A DNA stretch of 64,000 nucleotides, from positions 157,937-221,936 of the forward strand of contig NZ_BBOM01000014.1 in assembly GCF_000974485.1 (NCBI RefSeq). The letters run 5' to 3'. Made by a program: the position numbers and the translations under genes. Numbering within the stretch: position 1 is the first letter of the stretch; each line of letters starts with the position of its first letter. The DNA is from Streptomyces sp. NBRC 109706 (GTDB lineage Bacteria > Actinomycetota > Actinomycetes > Streptomycetales > Streptomycetaceae). This document shows positions 16,781 through 25,678 of the stretch, one piece after another. A model generated the notes under the pieces. The model saw nothing but the letters and a program-made list of their open reading frames with translations, did no database searches and was not told where the DNA came from.

Positions 16781-18382
16781 CTACTTCCTTGTCGCAGCGC
16801 GGGTGCAATGGACGGCGAGGGCCAGGGCGATGGTTGCGGTCAAGGTGATGGCGGCTTCGGGGAGGGGGCCGAGGCGGGTGGCGGTGGTGGTGTCGGTGTT
16901 GAGCGGGACGGACGCGGTGAGGACGTCGCGGGTCCAGAGCCCGGTGGCGGCGGTCACCGTCCCGTCCGGGGCGACGATGGCGCTGATGCCGGTGGTGGAG
17001 GCGACGAGGGTGGCGCGTCCGTGCTCGACGGCGCGCAGGCGGGACATGGCGAGCTGCTGCTCGGGTTCGGCGACGCTGCCGTTGCGCATGTAGGTGGCGT
17101 TGTTGGTGGGCACGGCCAGCAGGTTGGCGCCGGTGCGCACCGCGTCGCGCACCTGGCCGTCGTAGGCGACCTCGTAGCAGATGGAGGTCGCAAGCCGGAC
17201 CGGGCCGGCGTCCAGGCGGACGGGGCCGTCGCCGGGCACGAAGTCACGGGGGACGAGTTGGAGGTCGCCGAAGCTGCCGAGGAGCCAGCGGGCGGGGATG
17301 TACTCGCCGAAGGGCACCAGTTGTTGTTTGGCGGAGTAGGGGCCGGGGCCGTTCTCCGGTGTCCACAGCAGGCTGGTGTTGCGGATGCGATTGTCCGGGG
17401 CGTCCAGAATGGCACCGACCACGATGGGTGCGCCGACCTCGGCGGCGGCCCGGTTGATGCCTTCGCGCAGGTCGGGATCGGTGCGGGGGTCGCGGTCGGT
17501 GGCGTTCTCCGGCCAGAGCACGAGGTCGGGTTGGGGTGCGTCGCCGGTCCGGATGGCGTCGGCGAGTTCGCGGGTGGCGGCGATGTGGTTGTCGGCGACC
17601 TGCCGGACACGGGCCTGCTCCTCGACCGAGCGTCCCCGCGGCACATTGCCCTGGACGACGGCGACCGTGGCCCGCTCCTGTCCGTCTCCCGAGGCGGACG
17701 GCACGAACAGCGTGCCGGCGGTGGTCGCCGCCACCGCCGCGAGCAGTGCGACGGCCGGGGCACGCACGGCGCGCGCGCCCGTGGACGGCGGACGGTGCTG
17801 TTGGCGCAGACGCAGCAGCAGGGCGGCCAGGCAGGCGGCGGTGAGCGCGACCAGCGCGCTCACGGCGGGGGCGCCGCCGACGGCCGCCCAGCCGAGGGTG
17901 GGCGCGTCGGCCTGGCTGAAGGCGAGCCGTCCCCAGGGGAAGCCGCCCAGTGGGACGCGGGAACGGACCGCCTCGACGGCCACCCACCAGGCGGCCGTCC
18001 ACAGCGGCCATCCCCGCAGCCGGGTCAGCGGCGGCACCGCGCAACTCGACGCGCCCAGCAGCAGGGCCTGGACGAGGACCAGCGCCGCCCAGGGCAGCAC
18101 GCCCAGGTTGGTCAGCCACAGCAGGAGAGGGCCGAAGAAGGCCAGGCCGAAGACCGTCCCCAGCCCGAAGGCGGCCCGGGGCCGCCGGTCACGCAGCACG
18201 AGCAGGAGCATCGCCGGCCCGACGAACGCCAGGGGCCACCAGCCCAGTGGTGGGAACGCGGCGGCCAGGACGAGCCCGCCCCCCGCCGCCAGGGCGGCGG
18301 GGCGGGCACGCCCGGCCGAGCGGGAAGCGCCGGGGAGATCGGGCGACGCGGTATCAGTCGGAACGTGGTCAGTCGTGGTCAC
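16781..18382 (-). CDS. lnt: apolipoprotein N-acyltransferase
   Basis: A 533-residue membrane protein that N-acylates the lipidated cysteine of lipoproteins. The N-terminal half has several hydrophobic segments and GGFPWGRLAFSQ. The C-terminal half is the nitrilase domain with the catalytic triad Glu in LVLWPENATD, Lys in AKQQLVPFGEY and Cys in TSICYEVAYDG. GTG 18382 is chosen because it overlaps the end of the ATPase gene by 14 bases; an ATG at 18448 would give an 80-base overlap. It is the last gene of the arsR-cmtR-ATPase operon, an unusual partner for a metal pump. Confidence 0.92.
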   Translation of the reverse strand: MTTTDHVPTDTASPDLPGASRSAGRARPAALAAGGGLVLAAAFPPLGWWPLAFVGPAMLLLVLRDRRPRAAFGLGTVFGLAFFGPLLLWLTNLGVLPWAALVLVQALLLGASSCAVPPLTRLRGWPLWTAAWWVAVEAVRSRVPLGGFPWGRLAFSQADAPTLGWAAVGGAPAVSALVALTAACLAALLLRLRQQHRPPSTGARAVRAPAVALLAAVAATTAGTLFVPSASGDGQERATVAVVQGNVPRGRSVEEQARVRQVADNHIAATRELADAIRTGDAPQPDLVLWPENATDRDPRTDPDLREGINRAAAEVGAPIVVGAILDAPDNRIRNTSLLWTPENGPGPYSAKQQLVPFGEYIPARWLLGSFGDLQLVPRDFVPGDGPVRLDAGPVRLATSICYEVAYDGQVRDAVRTGANLLAVPTNNATYMRNGSVAEPEQQLAMSRLRAVEHGRATLVASTTGISAIVAPDGTVTAATGLWTRDVLTASVPLNTDTTTATRLGPLPEAAITLTATIALALAVHCTRAATRK

Positions 18383-20447
18383 AGGCGCAGGAGTCTCCAC
18401 AGCAGCCACCGGCGGACGCGCTTGAGCGACGCTGACCGGACGTAGCAACGGACAGGGGAATCAAGCCTCGCCCGGCACCCGGCGGAGAGCTTGGCACGGG
18501 GATCAGCCGGCTGACGGCGGGGGTCGGGGCGCGCAGCGGCGGGTGGTGGGGAAGGCGGGTGCGGCGGCCGGCGCGGATGCCGTTGGCGATGACCAGGACT
18601 TCGGCCAACTCGTGGGCGGCGACCACGGCGGTAAGGCCCAACACGCCGGTCGCGGCCAGGGGGACGAGGGCGACGAGGATCGCGCCGGAGAGCAGCAGGT
18701 TCTGGGTGAGGATCCGGCGGGCGGCGTGGGTGTGGGCGATGGCGTCGGGCAGGCGGCGCAGGTCCTCGCCGAGCAGCGCGATATCGGCGGCCTCGATGGC
18801 GACGTCGCTGCCCATGGCGCCCATCGCCACGCCCGCGTGGGCGGTGGCCAGCGCCGGGGCGTCGTTGATGCCGTCGCCGGCCATGGCCACCGGGCCCTGG
18901 GCGGACAGCTCCCCGACGATGCGCGCCTTGTCCTCGGGAAGCAGCTCGGCATGGACGTCGGCGATGCCGGCCTCGGCGGCGACGGCCTCGGCGGTGCGGA
19001 CGTTGTCCCCGGTGAGCATCACCACCCGAATACCGCGCTGCCGCAGGGAGTTGACCGCCTCGGCGGCCTCCGAGCGGATCTCGTCCCGGACGGCGACGGC
19101 GCCGATCAGCGTCGAGTCCCACTCGACGAGGACCACGCTTGAGCCAGCAGCCTGGAGCCGGTCGACCTCGCCGGCCAGCGGTCCCGGGGCGATGAAGCCC
19201 GGTTTCCCCAACCGGGCCGGGCGCCCCGCCACCATGCCACGCAGCCCGTGGCCAGGAACGGCCTCGACATCGACCGCCGGTACCCCAGACGGCGCGGCGG
19301 TCAGGATCGCGGCGGCCAAGGGATGTTCGCTGCGGGACTCCAACGCGGCGGCCACCTCCAACACGCGCCCCTGCTCCTGCCCGGGAGCCGCCAGAGTATC
19401 GATGACGGTCGGCTCGTTGCCGGTGAGGGTGCCCGTCTTGTCCAGGGCGACGACCCTGACCGCACCCAGCGCCTCCACGGCGGCGCCACCCTTGATCAGC
19501 ACGCCGGCCCTGGAGCCGGCGCCGATCGCGGCGACCACCGCGATGGGCACGGAGAGCGCGAACGCACAGGGCGCCGCGGCCACCAGCACCACCAGCGCCC
19601 GTTCGATCCACACCTCCGGATCGCCCAGCAGGCTGCCCAGGCCGGCCACCAGCGCGGCCAGCACCAGCACCCCCGGCACCAGCGGGCGCGCGAACCGCTC
19701 GGCCAGCCGCTGGCCGGCGCCCTTGCGCTCCTGCGCCTCGTGCACGATATGGACCAGGCGGGCCAGGGAGTTGTCCTCGGCGGTGGCGGTGACGGACAAC
19801 TCCAACGCCCCGGCGCCGTTGACCGTGCCGGCGAACACCTCCGCACCCGGACCGACCTCGACCGGCAGCGACTCGCCGGTGACCACGGAGACATCCAGCG
19901 CACCGCGCCCGGAGACAACCAGTCCGTCGGTGGCGATCCGCTCCCCCGGACGCACCAACAGCACGTCACCGACGCGAAGTTCGTCGGGGCTGACCTCGGT
20001 CTCGACGCCGTCACGCAGCACCCGCGCGGAGGGCGGCACCAGATCGAGCAGCGCGCCCAGCCCGTGCCGGGTGCGGGCCAGGGCGTAGCCCTCCAGGCCC
20101 TCGGCTACGGAGAACAGAAAGGCGAGCATCGCGGCCTCGCCGTACTCCCCCAACGCCACGGCCCCGGCGGCGGCGACGGTCATCAACAGCCCGACACCGA
20201 GCCGCCCGCGCAACAGGGCCCGCAGCGCTCCGGGTACGAACGTGGCCGCACCGACCAGCAACGCGGCCAGCACCAGCCCGATGGACCAGCCGCCAGGCGC
20301 CGGCCAGGAGGCCAGCAACAGCACACCGGAGGCGGTCGCGGCACGCAGCTCGATGACCTGCCAGAGCGCCGCCGGGGCAGCCGAGGACGTTGGGCCGCGT
20401 TCGGCGGGCGGCGCGGGGGAATCCGTGCCGCAGCAGGCGTCAGCCAT
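18369..20447 (-). CDS. heavy-metal P1B-type ATPase, CtpG-like
   Basis: This 692-residue metal-exporting ATPase has an actuator TGES in SVVTGESLPVE, a phosphorylation DKTGTLTGN, SEHPLA, TGDN and GDGINDAPAL. The transmembrane metal motif is AAPCAFALSVP, an APC instead of CPC, as in mycobacterial CtpG-type pumps. It lacks an N-terminal HMA domain but has short cysteine-rich ends (DACCGTD; CCGDSCACDHD) likely to bind metal. ATG 20447 overlaps the end of the regulator gene by 8 bases. With a CmtR-type regulator, cadmium or lead efflux is the best guess. Confidence 0.93.
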   Translation of the reverse strand: MADACCGTDSPAPPAERGPTSSAAPAALWQVIELRAATASGVLLLASWPAPGGWSIGLVLAALLVGAATFVPGALRALLRGRLGVGLLMTVAAAGAVALGEYGEAAMLAFLFSVAEGLEGYALARTRHGLGALLDLVPPSARVLRDGVETEVSPDELRVGDVLLVRPGERIATDGLVVSGRGALDVSVVTGESLPVEVGPGAEVFAGTVNGAGALELSVTATAEDNSLARLVHIVHEAQERKGAGQRLAERFARPLVPGVLVLAALVAGLGSLLGDPEVWIERALVVLVAAAPCAFALSVPIAVVAAIGAGSRAGVLIKGGAAVEALGAVRVVALDKTGTLTGNEPTVIDTLAAPGQEQGRVLEVAAALESRSEHPLAAAILTAAPSGVPAVDVEAVPGHGLRGMVAGRPARLGKPGFIAPGPLAGEVDRLQAAGSSVVLVEWDSTLIGAVAVRDEIRSEAAEAVNSLRQRGIRVVMLTGDNVRTAEAVAAEAGIADVHAELLPEDKARIVGELSAQGPVAMAGDGINDAPALATAHAGVAMGAMGSDVAIEAADIALLGEDLRRLPDAIAHTHAARRILTQNLLLSGAILVALVPLAATGVLGLTAVVAAHELAEVLVIANGIRAGRRTRLPHHPPLRAPTPAVSRLIPVPSSPPGAGRGLIPLSVATSGQRRSSASAGGCCGDSCACDHD

Positions 20448-20862
20448 GGCGGGCCGCCCCCTGGCCGGCTATCTCCGTGTCCTCGGCCCCGTTGTCGTCC
20501 CCGGAGCAGGCGTAGTCCTCCGGGCCGCATGCCTCGCCGGACGCGTCCTGGCGGTCGACCAGCAGCACCAGATCGGCCAGGGCGGCCAGCGCATGGGCCA
20601 GCTTGGGGTCGGCCAGCTCGTACCGCACCCGCCGGCCCACCGGCACGCCCCGCACCAGACCGCAACCCCGCAGACAGGACAGGTGGTTGGAGACGTTGCC
20701 CCGCGTCATGCCCAGCCGCTCCGCCAGATCCGACGGGTAGGCCGACTCCTCCAGCAACATCAGCAGCAACCGGCGGCGGCTCTCGTCCGCCAATGCCGTC
20801 CCGACCCGGGCCAGCGCCGCCGCGTCCACGGCCACAGCGGGGCCGCCCTTCTGTGTGCTCAT
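20440..20862 (-). CDS. ArsR/SmtB metalloregulator, CmtR-like
   Basis: A 140-residue winged-helix repressor. The segment ALADESRRRLLLMLLEESAY, DLAERLGMTRGNVSNHLSCL, RGCGLV and RRVRYELADPKLAHALAAL closely follows mycobacterial CmtR, including the Cys-x3-Cys pair (CLRGC) that binds Cd/Pb there. The C-terminal tail has extra cysteines (EACGPEDYACSG) that could supply the third ligand. ATG 20862 is used; upstream in-frame codons are not family-like. It overlaps the ATPase gene and should repress it until metal binds. Confidence 0.92.
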   Translation of the reverse strand: MSTQKGGPAVAVDAAALARVGTALADESRRRLLLMLLEESAYPSDLAERLGMTRGNVSNHLSCLRGCGLVRGVPVGRRVRYELADPKLAHALAALADLVLLVDRQDASGEACGPEDYACSGDDNGAEDTEIAGQGAARHG

Positions 20863-20923
20863 CACACCCACAACGATACAGTCAGCAGTGAATTCAGCAA
20901 TGGGTGTAACGACGTGGGAGGAG

Positions 20924-21196
20924 TCACGGAGGCGGACTCGACGCCGAAGACGTGACGTGGGGGCGCAGGAGCGTGGACACCAGCGCATACCCACGCGCCG
21001 TCAGCGCGTAGATCACCAGGCGGCCCTCTCGACGAGATACGGCCAGGCCGGCGGTGCGAAGCTGCCGCAGGTGGTGGGAGACGAGGTTCTGCGCCTGGCC
21101 CACGACCCAAGCGAGGTCGCAGACGCAGAGTTCACCACCCTTGGCGAGCGCCTTGGCGTCCGCGGCTGCTCGTTCCAAGGCGGGCGACGGCGGCAT
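20924..21196 (-). CDS. second ArsR/SmtB regulator, internally shortened
   Basis: The C-terminal two thirds (GGELCVCDLAWVVGQAQNLV, SHHLRQLRTAGLAVSRREGR, LVIYALTARG) match SmtB/CadC-type regulators with the ELCVC metal site. Upstream the frame has LLDLPVAEEIRAT and ADAKALA, but the DPTRLxLxxAL helix that should join KALA to GGELC is missing. An in-frame TAG lies just before codon 21262, removing the N-terminal cysteines of relatives. ATG 21196 has a distant GAGGAG. Probably inactive or altered. It is the first gene before cmtR on the same strand. Confidence 0.6.
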   Translation of the reverse strand: MPPSPALERAAADAKALAKGGELCVCDLAWVVGQAQNLVSHHLRQLRTAGLAVSRREGRLVIYALTARGYALVSTLLRPHVTSSASSPPP

Positions 21197-21864
21197 CGTC
21201 GCCCGGATCTCCTCGGCGACCGGCAGATCCAGCAGAGCAGGTCGCAGGAATCCCGTCAGGGCCTACAAGCACCCGGGGCGCCGGGTGAGGACATGGCTGA
21301 GGTTGTTGACCAGGCCGGCCCGATCGACCGGCGCCACGGAGCGAACGGTGACGCCAAAGGGGTGCGGCGAAGGCCGCCACCAACCTGCTGGCCTCCGCTG
21401 AGGACAGCCTCGGAGTCCTCGGGCGCCCAGCAAGTCCTCGACCCGTTACGGGACATTCCACGCCGACCCATGGCCGCAGCTCCGAACCGACCGGGCGCTG
21501 TGGTCGACGCGCGGATCACAAAAAACCTCAGTCGTTCGGGAGGTGCGGTTGTTCGTGCGTGCGGAATTCAAGGGAGGACCTTCCTTGACACGGCACGCAT
21601 CAAGGAACTCTCGCAGCGGAAAATCGGCGCGGGGAATCACGGGAAGGGGCCGAACAGAATGTTGTACGGGTACGGTCGGTGCATTGTCGTCACATCGTCG
21701 GGACGTTCACCAAAGGGCGTCGACGAGTGTGGATACGGGGATTTCCGCATTCCTGGAGAATGGTCGGCGGGCGCGTGCTCGCCCGGCCGAAACATCGGGG
21801 AATTCCCATGGCTGTGCCCGCACCCGGAGGGATGCGGCCTCCGACTACGAGGTACGCGTCAGCG
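21197..21864. other. intergenic, nothing recognised
   Basis: Apart from the N-terminal continuation of the shortened arsR (to about 21262), no gene-like frame is convincing here. TTGACA at 21582-21587 could belong to a promoter, but no gene follows on that strand. Confidence 0.4.
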
Positions 21865-22068
21865 TCAGACGGGAACGATGTTCTCGGCCATCGGACCCTT
21901 CGGGCCTGACGCGATGTCGAAGGTGACCTTCTGCCCTTCGAACAGCTCGCGCAGGCCTTGGGCGGCGATGTTGGAGAAGTGGGCGAACACATCGGCGCCG
22001 CCGCCGTCCTGCTCGATGAAACCGAAGCCCCTGGCCGCGTTGAACCACTTCACAGTGCCGGACGCCAT
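21865..22068 (-). CDS. cold-shock domain protein
   Basis: This 67-residue CspA-type OB-fold protein reads MASGTVKWFNAARGFGFIEQ with both RNP motifs (KWFNAARGFGFI and DVFAHFSNI), then EGQKVTFDIASGPKGP and AENI. It binds single-stranded RNA/DNA as a chaperone. ATG 22068 has AAAGGAGATATGAC upstream, an unusually strong site. A gene-free leader region of nearly 400 bases lies upstream, as for many csp genes whose 5' UTR is regulatory. Monocistronic. Confidence 0.97.
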   Translation of the reverse strand: MASGTVKWFNAARGFGFIEQDGGGADVFAHFSNIAAQGLRELFEGQKVTFDIASGPKGPMAENIVPV

Positions 22069-22463
22069 GTCATATCTCCTTTGGGGCAGTACGCCGGTAT
22101 CCGCGGTCCGCGGATACCGGGTCGCCGCGATGATGCCCCGCCCGGAGGGTGACCGGAAACACAGAACGCTCCCGGTGACGGAAAAGACCGAGGGGGCGTC
22201 CAATTTTCGGGAACCACAACTGCAACTGACATTGACAGTAGCAGGCGGGAAGGACGCGGGTCCGGTCGATTCCGGCACCCTGCTCAGGAGGGTAGGAACA
22301 CTTTCCACGCGGCACAGCAAATCCTCGTCCGGCGGCCACAGGTATTGGTATGTCCGGGGCGCCGCGTTTCTGGAGCGGTCGGTCGCCTCCCCCGGAACGC
22401 CCGGACGCGCGCGTCACAGCAGACCGCCGCCCCGGGGTGGGCGAAGAGAACCGCCTGCCAGCG
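22069..22463. other. upstream region of cold-shock gene
   Basis: No gene is seen. The stretch is less GC-rich than its surroundings in places and may contain the csp promoter and a long 5' leader. A repeated CGCGGATACCGG/CCGCGGTCCGCGGATACC segment near 22098-22120 could form a hairpin. Confidence 0.4.
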
Positions 22464-23240
22464 TCAGCTGGTTCCCAGGAGGATGGCCGCGTAGTGGGAG
22501 GCGAAGGCGGCGATGGTGAGCGCGTGGAAGACCTCGTGGAAGCCGAACCAACTCGGTGAGGGATCGGGGCGCCCGAGCCCGTAGACGACGGCGCCCGCGG
22601 TATAGAGCACGCCACCGGCGATCATGAGCACGACCACGGTGGTGCCGCCGGTGCGCGCGAAGTCGGGCAGGTAGAAGACGGCCGCCCAGCCCAGGGCGAT
22701 ATAGCAGAGGGTGTAGAGCCAGCGCGGTGCGCCGATCCACCAGACGCGGAAGGCGATACCGGCCAGGGCCCCGCCCCAGACCACGGAAAGCAGCACCTGC
22801 CGCTGTCCGGTGGGCAACAGCATGACGGCGAGCGGCGTGTAGGTGCCGGCGATGATCAGGAAGATGTTCGCGTGGTCCAACCGCCGCATCACGGCCTCCC
22901 CCCGCGGGCCCCACGTTCCCCGGTGGTACAGCGCACTGGTTCCGAAGAGCAGGCAGGCCGACAGCGCGTACACCGAGCAGGCCGCCACCGCCGCCGCCGA
23001 GCGCGCGAGGGCGATCAGGACAACACCGCCGACCAGCGCGAGGGGGAACACCCCGGCGTGCAGCCAGCCCCGCATCCTCGGTTTCAACGCGGCCGTCGTG
23101 CGCTCCAGCCCGCTTTCCGGGGCGGCGCCTGTCAATCGGGGTGTCGGGTCGGCGGCGGGCGTGCGCTCATCCGTGGAATCGGCGGGAACGGCTGGAACGG
23201 GGGCAGGGGAGACGGCGGACGGCCGCGAACCGCGGGTCAT
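22464..23240 (-). CDS. hemolysin III / TrhA (PAQR) family membrane protein
   Basis: A 258-residue protein with a polar N-terminal tail of about 55 residues and then seven hydrophobic segments. It carries the family's conserved His-rich sites: SALYHRG in helix 2, RLDHANIFLIIAGTYTP in helix 3, and FHEVFHALTIAAFASHYAAI near the C-terminus, which form the predicted metal site. TrhA relatives influence membrane-lipid homeostasis. ATG 23240 overlaps the stop of the merR gene (ATGA), so the two are co-translated. Confidence 0.94.
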   Translation of the reverse strand: MTRGSRPSAVSPAPVPAVPADSTDERTPAADPTPRLTGAAPESGLERTTAALKPRMRGWLHAGVFPLALVGGVVLIALARSAAAVAACSVYALSACLLFGTSALYHRGTWGPRGEAVMRRLDHANIFLIIAGTYTPLAVMLLPTGQRQVLLSVVWGGALAGIAFRVWWIGAPRWLYTLCYIALGWAAVFYLPDFARTGGTTVVVLMIAGGVLYTAGAVVYGLGRPDPSPSWFGFHEVFHALTIAAFASHYAAILLGTS

Positions 23241-23575
23241 GTGCCGGTCGTGGGCTGGGACTGGGACGCTTTGCGGTGGTGTTCGGCGTTGATGCGCCGG
23301 GCTTCCTCAAGTTGGTCCTCAAGGATGATGATGCGGCAGGCGGCCTCGATGGGGGTGCCCTGGTCGACCAGTTCCCGGGCTCGGGCGGCGATGCGCAGTT
23401 GGTAGCGGGAGTAGCGGCGATGGCCGCCCTGCGACCGCAGCGGGGTGATCAGGCGGGCTTCGCCGATGGCCCGCAGGAAGCCCTGGGTGGTTCCGAGTAT
23501 CTCGGCTGCCCGGCCCATCGTGTAGGCGGGGTAGTCGTCGTCATCGAGACGGTCGAACGAGTCGTTCGCTGTCAT
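23237..23575 (-). CDS. MerR-family transcriptional regulator
   Basis: This 112-residue regulator has the MerR HTH YTMGRAAEILGTTQGFLRAI, then ITPLRSQGGHRRYSRYQLR, followed by a short helical dimerisation segment (DQGTPIEAACRIIILEDQLE). No cysteine effector site is visible, so it is not a metal sensor of the classical type. It resembles small MerR proteins found beside streptomycete cold-shock genes. ATG 23575 has AGAGAGG upstream. It is the first gene of the merR-hemolysin III operon and likely controls it. Confidence 0.9.
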   Translation of the reverse strand: MTANDSFDRLDDDDYPAYTMGRAAEILGTTQGFLRAIGEARLITPLRSQGGHRRYSRYQLRIAARARELVDQGTPIEAACRIIILEDQLEEARRINAEHHRKASQSQPTTGT

Positions 23576-23599
23576 CGCACCTCTCTGTGAACGCGTCGA

Positions 23600-23631
23600 G
23601 GGGTCCTGGTGCCGGACGGCACCAGGACCCC
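23600..23631. promoter_or_regulatory. strong hairpin upstream of merR
   Basis: Perfect 14-base arms GGGGTCCTGGTGCC / GGCACCAGGACCCC with a GGAC loop lie 24 bases before the merR start. It could be a leader hairpin of the operon, an operator, or a terminator for transcription entering from the right. Confidence 0.5.
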
Positions 23632-24566
23632 GAAGGAACTGCTTTACCATCTGCCGGCCTTACCGCTGTGCCGGCCTTCTGTATCCGCAAACCCGACCGT
23701 GACGCTGCCGGGGATGCGGGGATCGCGGTTGCTTGACCGGAGACCACCTCACTATCGATGTCCTGCGGTACCCAGGCCCTGAACCTCAGCCCGGGCGATC
23801 CTGATGGTGCCTGGCTCCTCCGTTACTCCCTCTTGGATCAATCACTTACCTACGGGCGGTACCGCTCGGCGGCCTGCCGTAGCGCCACCTTCGGCAGCGG
23901 GCCCGTCGCCCGTCCTGCGTCTACCCTGGCGTGGGGTCCCGCTGTCCAACCTCCCGGTGCGCGCGTCCGCAGCCGACGCCTTCACCGAGGTTCCACTCAC
24001 TTCACTGCTGTGCACTGTGATCCACGCCTGCCACTGCCGCGTGGGCCACGGCGGTGCGCACGGTGGCCCCTGAACACCACGGGCCACCCGATGCGGGAGC
24101 CAGCCCCGTCGCCCTCCTGCGACAACCTGGCTTCGGAACTCCACTCCCGCGCCGTCCTACGAACTGCGACCGCGGTACTGCTGCTCGGCAGTTCATCATC
24201 TGCCGCGCCCTGCTCGGTCTCGACTACGAGAGAACCATAACCACGAGCACAACCCAATGTCTACTGCGGCCGGCATAGTTTTTCGCGTGTTCGGCAGCGA
24301 GGTTATCGACCTCGAACAGCGAATGCCCGAACGGTGACGGAAGGAGGCAAACCGGGTTGGCGGGCCACATGACGGGCACAGGCCACGCACAGACGACAGC
24401 GGGCACTGACGGTCCGGAGGCCGGGGGCGCCTGATGGACACGGCGCGCGTCAACGTCGCGAGTCCCGCTCCGCGGCACCCGTCGCCCGCGCGCGCGAGGG
24501 TGCCCGGGACCTCCCGGAGCTCGTCACCGACGCCCTTCGCCATGGCGGCGGCGCACGCGCACCCCC
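23632..24566. other. long stretch without recognisable genes
   Basis: About 930 bases between merR and the O-methyltransferase remnant. Frames of 60-160 codons exist on both strands, but their compositions are typical of antisense or random high-GC frames and match nothing I know. The part around 24220-24320 is AT-richer and could be an old promoter region. Confidence 0.4.
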
Positions 24567-24857
24567 GACCTCCACGCGATCGTCGGCGCGGATGCGTTCG
24601 TCGAGTTCCCGCACCGCTCGGATGGTGTCGGCGGTGTCGTCCGGGTCGATCAGCCGGGCCTGGTAGGGCATCTTGTCGACCAGGATGGCGCCGCCCGACC
24701 TGGCCCGGGGTACGACTACCTCCCAATAGGCCGTGTAGTTCAGGTAGTCAGCGTCGATGAACGCCAAGTCGTAGGCGGGCTCGGCGGGCATGGATCGCAG
24801 CGTGTCCAGTGCCGGGCCCAGCCGCAGGTCGATCCGGTCCCCGACGGCCTCGTTCAC
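24567..24857 (-). pseudogene. O-methyltransferase fragment (CCoAOMT/catechol type)
   Basis: The minus strand encodes GDRIDLRLGPALDTL, PAYDLAFIDADYLNYTAYWE and SGGAILVDKMPYQARLIDP through to RADDRVEV. These are the central motifs of SAM-dependent O-methyltransferases, with DLAFIDAD as the metal/SAM region. The first 100-odd residues with the Gly-rich SAM motif are missing and the frame loses sense after RVEV. Decayed gene. Confidence 0.7.
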
Positions 24858-24984
24858 CGAGCCAACCGGCGCTGCTGCGACCCGACTCCGCCCCGCGGTA
24901 CAAGGACGGCGTCGACACGGTCGTTCGCCGACGTTGATGGTTGACACGCGTTCTCGACGCTGCCGACCTATCCCCGTGGACAGT

Positions 24985-25596
24985 TCAGGGGCTCCTCGGC
25001 CCTCGTCGTTGCACCGCGTCGGCGATGACCGCCGTCACGAGCTTGTTGACGACCGCCGTGGCCGGCGGGTCGGAGTCGCGGTCCGCGAAGAGGAGATGCC
25101 CGCCACCGACCAGGGAGAGGGTGAGCGAATCGATGTCGGCGTCGGCCGCGATGCGGCCCAGTTCACGCTCGTCGGCCAGGTAGGCGGAGACCGCCGTCGT
25201 GGCCTGGGCCAGGATCGCGATGCCGCCTCCGGGCCTCGCCTTCCGGAGTCGTGCGCGCAGCTCGTCCCGGAAGGTGATGAGCGGGATGATCGCCACCGGG
25301 ATCGGTCCGAAGAGGATGGTCAGCACGCTGGTGAGGTTGTCGGCCACCGTGCCGGTGCCGGCGGACTCGCGCAGTACACCCGCCTGCCTCTCAAGCCGCG
25401 CGGCCCGGTCGAGCACGAGGTCGGCGAGGAAGGCGTCGAAGTCGCTGAAGTGCCGGTGCAGAACGCCTTTGGCGCAGCCCGCCTCGTCGGTGACGGCCCT
25501 GCTGGTCAGCCCGTTCGGCCCGTCCCGCAGCAGCACGCGTTCGGCGGCGTCGAACAGCTGCCGCCGCGCATCGCGAAGGTGTGTCCCGGTCGGCAC
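24985..25596 (-). CDS. TetR-family transcriptional regulator
   Basis: A 203-residue repressor with an N-terminal TetR HTH (RDARRQLFDAAERVLLRDGP, TSRAVTDEAGCAKGVLHRHF) and a variable C-terminal ligand domain. GTG 25596 has AGAGGA upstream. It is divergent from a methyltransferase gene. Two palindromes in the 73-base gap are obvious candidate operators, so it probably represses both itself and the methyltransferase. The ligand is unknown. Confidence 0.93.
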   Translation of the reverse strand: MPTGTHLRDARRQLFDAAERVLLRDGPNGLTSRAVTDEAGCAKGVLHRHFSDFDAFLADLVLDRAARLERQAGVLRESAGTGTVADNLTSVLTILFGPIPVAIIPLITFRDELRARLRKARPGGGIAILAQATTAVSAYLADERELGRIAADADIDSLTLSLVGGGHLLFADRDSDPPATAVVNKLVTAVIADAVQRRGPRSP

Positions 25597-25634
25597 TCAC
25601 AGGTCCTCTCGTGCGGTCCGCCCTCTGGCGCCCG

Positions 25635-25678
25635 TTGCCTAGTGGGCATGCGCCCACTAAGGTGGGCGCATGCCCACC
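25635..25678 (+). promoter_or_regulatory. promoter with two palindromic operators, probable leaderless start
   Basis: TTGCCT (25635-25640), a 17-base spacer and TAAGGT (25658-25663) form a good vegetative promoter whose expected start point falls on the ATG at 25670. Palindrome 1 (TAGTGGGC..GCCCACTA, 25640-25659) fills the spacer. Palindrome 2 (GGTGGGC-GCAT-GCCCACC, 25661-25678) spans the start codon. They share the half-site GTGGGC. Confidence 0.75.

Noticed and set aside
17244..18119. Long alternative minus-strand frame inside lnt and similar ones inside the ATPase
   Set aside because: Arg/Ala/Gly-rich shadow frames of genes with clear catalytic motifs.
23758..24240. 160-codon frame between merR and the O-methyltransferase remnant
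   Set aside because: No homology recognised, no ribosome-binding site, and overlapping frames on both strands are equally open.
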